Assembly: GCA_016124445.1 (NCBI GenBank)
Contig: WGNR01000001.1
Coordinates: 372,001 to 436,000 of the forward strand
DNA: 64,000 nucleotides
DNA from: a bacterium
GTDB lineage: Bacteria > Planctomycetota > Planctomycetia > Pirellulales > Pirellulaceae
Direction: 5' to 3'
The position numbers and the translations under genes are program-made. Positions 61,004-64,000 of the stretch are shown one piece after another (the stretch's first letter is position 1; every line of letters begins with the position of its first letter). The notes below the pieces were generated by a model. It did no database searches and was not told the DNA's origin. It saw only the letters and a list, made by a program, of their open reading frames with translations.

Positions 61004-63073
61004 TTACAGCTTCGGAATCTGAAGCGGGGGTCGAGCCGGCATGCCCATTGCCGGCGGTCGCGGCTGCGGACGATTCAACAGTCGCCGCGTGTCAAAGATG
61101 ATCGGTTCGAGCTTTACGCCAAACCCACGCTTGATCTCCCAACTGGCTCTCGTTGCCCAGGGTGTTCCGGCATGTTCGTCAATAACGAACTGCAGCACCT
61201 CACGCGAGTGAGCGATATCCGACTCTGTCTTATCCGGGGCCGATAAGTCTTTGGCTGTTGCCAGACGCCAACCGCGGAACTCCATGTAAGGAGGGATCGG
61301 AGGCAGCTTCGCGGGATTCTCGGCGAACTTGGTCAGGTAGGCTCCATATTCAAACGCACGAGCCCGGTAGGCCAATAGTTGACCGTAAAGCAGGTCGTAG
61401 TTCGCACTCCACCGCAACGATGTCGATTGATCCCGAAGATCTCGATTCTTCTCCGCGGCATCGATGGCGCGATCGAGATAGGTGACGTAGGTGATCATCT
61501 TCGCCTGTTGCTGGCGAACCTGCTGCCGAAACGTTGGCAGGTCCCGGCTGAAGACCTGCTGGATCTCGATCACGTCCGCAACGCTTTCCTGGTAAGGATT
61601 CAAGTCGTAGATGATCTTGGTAACTAGGGTCTTCAGCGGATCGTTCTTGATCTCGTTCACTTGTTCCAGCCGCGAACGCAGATCGGGGCGATACATGTCC
61701 ATCGTCTTTGGTTCGTACCTCAGATCGATCGAATTGTTGATGTTCGATTCTTCGCCCGGAAGCATGAAGAAGATGCCGCCCGTTTCTTTGGCCATACGCA
61801 CTTGATCGAACGGGCCAAAGCCGCTGGCCAGTGCATCGGTCCGCTTGCCGAAACCATCGGTCTGCAGTTGTTCGACCATGGCGGCCTCCGGGCCGCGATC
61901 GACCGGCAACAGGTGCTGACTGCCATCCAGCGGATGAGTCCATTGGACGTGGGCAAATGGATACCCGAAGACCGCTTCGCGGCCCAGGACAAACACACGG
62001 GTATCGGTTGCTTTGGCAATCGAAATCGCCGACTCGAGTTGTCCTTCGTTGTCGCTCGCGTTGCCGCTCTCGTCAGTGACGACAATCAAGGCGATCTTTC
62101 GATTGGCGATCTTCGCGTAGCGGCGATGAAGTTTCAGGGCTTCCGCCACGGCCGAGCTGAACATCTCGACGCCGGACGGATCGACCGGCACCGAGGCGAT
62201 CGCGTCGTCGATTTCATCCAGGTCGCTGGTCGGAGCCTTGGTATGAAGTTCAAATCCTTGTCCGAAGCTGGCGACGCCGGTAGTCAGGGCATCCCCTTTG
62301 GAATGTTCGCTGATGCCGACTTCGGCGTAGATGCGGTGAATGCGAGCCCGGATGTCTTTCTGATCATCCTTCATGCTTTCGGACTGATCGAACAACCAGA
62401 TTACGAGTACCTTGTTTTTGGAGAGCATCCAGATCAGTTCCTGTGAAATCTGATCCATCGCCTCCTGGTAGTCTTCCACGACGGCTTGAGCCGAGCCAAC
62501 CGAACCAATCGGCATCTCCTGGACCAGGAACTTGGTTTCCTTGGTCACCAGCGAATCGGCCTGAGCGCTGAGCGGCGCGTTCTTAAACTTCATCGGAGGC
62601 ATCTCCATCGGCGGCGAGGAGAGTGATGCCTGAACCATTCCCTGCAGGCCTTCCTCGGTAACGGCCATGTTGGCCACCTTCATTTCGCTGGAAATCACCT
62701 CGGACTGATCGAGCTCGATTTCCAGCGGCTGGAGATGTTCTTCTGGTTCCGCCTCGACAACCGTCAATTGAATCGGATCTTCGGGAGGTTGGACCACGGT
62801 AAACATGGCCAAGACGAATAACAGGCAGAAGTGGAAGATCAGCGAAACGAGAAATGAGGCCGAGCCTTGGATTGCTTCCAATCCAAACATAAAAAAACCA
62901 GGCTGCCTATCATCTGATGGTGCTAGCAGACCGCCAGACAACTCAGGAGGAGACCAGTTTGCGGGAGGAGCAGGTCGATGCATGCGTACCGGTCGGGCGA
63001 GGTGGGGATCTTTCCGCGGAACACTACTTCTATAGTAGGACAAATCGCCAATTGTCGCTATCGATTTCCGCAT
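61004..63073 (-). CDS. vWA-domain membrane protein
   Basis: About 690 residues from ATG 63073. GTG 63154 and ATG 62983 are also in frame and no ribosome-binding site decides. After a Pro/Arg-rich N-terminus, one membrane helix at about residues 73-92 is followed by an acidic linker. A vWA domain follows (about 220-430) with WLFDQSESM as the metal site. The C-terminus is helical and charged, with Pro-rich last residues. It is inferred to act at the inner membrane with the domain outside. It is divergent from the incomplete LysM-like gene, which starts 132 bases away. Confidence 0.86.
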   Translation of the reverse strand: MRKSIATIGDLSYYRSSVPRKDPHLARPVRMHRPAPPANWSPPELSGGLLAPSDDRQPGFFMFGLEAIQGSASFLVSLIFHFCLLFVLAMFTVVQPPEDPIQLTVVEAEPEEHLQPLEIELDQSEVISSEMKVANMAVTEEGLQGMVQASLSSPPMEMPPMKFKNAPLSAQADSLVTKETKFLVQEMPIGSVGSAQAVVEDYQEAMDQISQELIWMLSKNKVLVIWLFDQSESMKDDQKDIRARIHRIYAEVGISEHSKGDALTTGVASFGQGFELHTKAPTSDLDEIDDAIASVPVDPSGVEMFSSAVAEALKLHRRYAKIANRKIALIVVTDESGNASDNEGQLESAISIAKATDTRVFVLGREAVFGYPFAHVQWTHPLDGSQHLLPVDRGPEAAMVEQLQTDGFGKRTDALASGFGPFDQVRMAKETGGIFFMLPGEESNINNSIDLRYEPKTMDMYRPDLRSRLEQVNEIKNDPLKTLVTKIIYDLNPYQESVADVIEIQQVFSRDLPTFRQQVRQQQAKMITYVTYLDRAIDAAEKNRDLRDQSTSLRWSANYDLLYGQLLAYRARAFEYGAYLTKFAENPAKLPPIPPYMEFRGWRLATAKDLSAPDKTESDIAHSREVLQFVIDEHAGTPWATRASWEIKRGFGVKLEPIIFDTRRLLNRPQPRPPAMGMPARPPLQIPKL

Positions 63074-63205
63074 GCCGAATCGAACGGTATCAGTTTTGCG
63101 GGCAATTTCTCCCCCAATTGGCCTGGATGCGATTGAGCGGATTTGATAAAGCACCTTTAATCTGCGCAGTTTATTCGAAAATATTTCGCACCAGACGAGG
63201 ATGCC

Positions 63206-64000
63206 GTGTCCGTTCTCCGTAATTTATTGATCGTGGGACTCTTGGTTTGCGTTGGGTACAATGGGTACGTGATCTATCGCAATCAGTTCGCTGCGTCTCC
63301 GGATCAAACCTCCGACAAAACGGACGAAGCTCCGTTGTTTTCGGCGGAAGCATTTACGGAGCTGGCTTCCAATCACAGCCAGATCAGCGTGCAGCAGCCT
63401 CCCACGGTCGTCGACCCGCACGATGTTCAGCCTGCGGAGACCGATGTCGCCAATCCGGTGCTGGAAACGACTCAAACTTCGGTTCCGGTGATTCCGGTTT
63501 CCCACGATGCCAAGATGAGCCGATTCTCGAGCGATGCGTCGTCCAACGAGCCACCCGCGGAACCTCCGACTCCCGAAACCCCACAGCCAACACCAGTCGA
63601 AGACATCACCCCGAAGGTTCTAACCTTCGACGACGCCTGGACCGAAATTGAAATGTCGGAAGCGGCTTTTACCTGGGCCACGGCTCTGCGGCAAATTGCC
63701 AAGCTATTGAAACGGGACGATCTAACCCCGCAGCAGCGCGAGCAAGTGCTGGCCAAAGGGGACGAATTGGCCCAGACGGTTATCTTCGCCAACAACAAAC
63801 ACCTAGCGATGCCGGCGCAAACCTTTCTGCCAGGCACCAACCTCGAAGAGATCGCCGCCAACCAAAAACTACCACTCCCATTCTTGCGGATGATCAACGG
63901 CTGGACGGAAGAACAAAACCCGACGCCAGGCGATTCGATCAAAGTTCTCCAAGGTCCGGTGTCGCTCCAAGTCGACCTGCCAACGGACTCGATCCAGATG
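63206..64000 (+). CDS. Membrane-anchored LysM-like protein (3' end outside window)
   Basis: GTG 63206 follows GACGAGGATGCC and opens a frame to the window end (265 codons) with no stop. It begins with one membrane helix (LLIVGLLVCVGYNGYVI), then a Pro/Glu-rich linker, a helical segment of about 60 residues, and near the end LPGTNLEEIAANQKLPLPF...PGDSIKVLQG, a LysM-like motif. In planctomycetes such proteins often continue into an L,D-transpeptidase (YkuD) domain. This is inferred; that part is not in the window. Confidence 0.75.
   Translation, partial: MSVLRNLLIVGLLVCVGYNGYVIYRNQFAASPDQTSDKTDEAPLFSAEAFTELASNHSQISVQQPPTVVDPHDVQPAETDVANPVLETTQTSVPVIPVSHDAKMSRFSSDASSNEPPAEPPTPETPQPTPVEDITPKVLTFDDAWTEIEMSEAAFTWATALRQIAKLLKRDDLTPQQREQVLAKGDELAQTVIFANNKHLAMPAQTFLPGTNLEEIAANQKLPLPFLRMINGWTEEQNPTPGDSIKVLQGPVSLQVDLPTDSIQM

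Overview
The window looks like a chromosome segment of a planctomycete, probably Pirellulaceae-like (Blastopirellula/Bremerella/Rhodopirellula relatives). This rests on gene content. There are two DUF1559 prepilin-like genes, each followed by a small carboxypeptidase-regulatory-like lipoprotein. There are also several large von Willebrand factor A (vWA) proteins, Tat-exported Gfo/Idh/MocA and sugar-isomerase-like proteins, an ABC-permease/CPBP-protease fusion and many secreted proteins of unknown function. No phage, insertion sequence, CRISPR array or clear foreign island is visible. Genes are mostly short operons on both strands, and several convergent pairs overlap at their 3' ends.

Layout. 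1-3747 (-): incomplete giant vWA protein with a Gly/Met tract. 4140-5036 (-): secreted unknown. 5362-7296 (+): SLC13/RCK_C permease. 7503-9156 (+): first DUF1559/lipoprotein pair. 9326-14519 (+): vWA membrane protein, terpene-cyclase-fold protein and membrane protein. 14526-15869 (-): HD phosphohydrolase, divergent from aspS (16143-17927). 17929-19465 (-): second DUF1559/lipoprotein pair. 19739-20527 (+): dienelactone hydrolase. 20531-24503 (-): glgX, a GH5-like enzyme and a membrane protein. 25088-26149 (+): purM, converging on an amidohydrolase translationally coupled to an RluA-like synthase (26120-28101, -). 28218-32258 (-): Tat oxidoreductase, SDR and hflX. 32503-37070 (+): TIM-barrel isomerase, a ribbon-helix-helix protein, clpS and a TrhO-RluA fusion. 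37067-40171 (-): ABC transporter whose permease is fused to a CPBP protease. 40356-45276: ACT protein, thioesterase, CoaB, beta-barrel, beta-helix protein and flippase-like protein. 45403-46405 (+): tRNA-Ala(GGC), DUF2905, NUDIX. 46409-49946 (-): RimK with RCK_C, RimB-like protease and M48 protease. 50097-50846 (-): NIPSNAP. 51043-51433 (+): RNase P RNA. 51487-56208: radical SAM, FHA, Dabb, AlkD-like, leucine-rich-repeat lipoprotein and c'-like cytochrome. 56458-61002 (+): membrane protein and a three-subunit molybdenum hydroxylase operon. 61004-64000: another vWA protein and an incomplete LysM-like protein.

Nothing here is a self-evident new defence or mobile system. The most unusual items are the TrhO-RluA fusion, the ABC-permease/CPBP fusion, the RimK(+RCK_C)/RimB/M48 group, the Pro/Gln-rich ribbon-helix-helix protein with an upstream inverted repeat, the twin TTTTTGA-N4-TCAAAA palindromes, and a terminator hairpin next to the ribosome-binding site of the GH5-like gene. 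All assignments come from reading the sequence and recalling family signatures; no database search was run.
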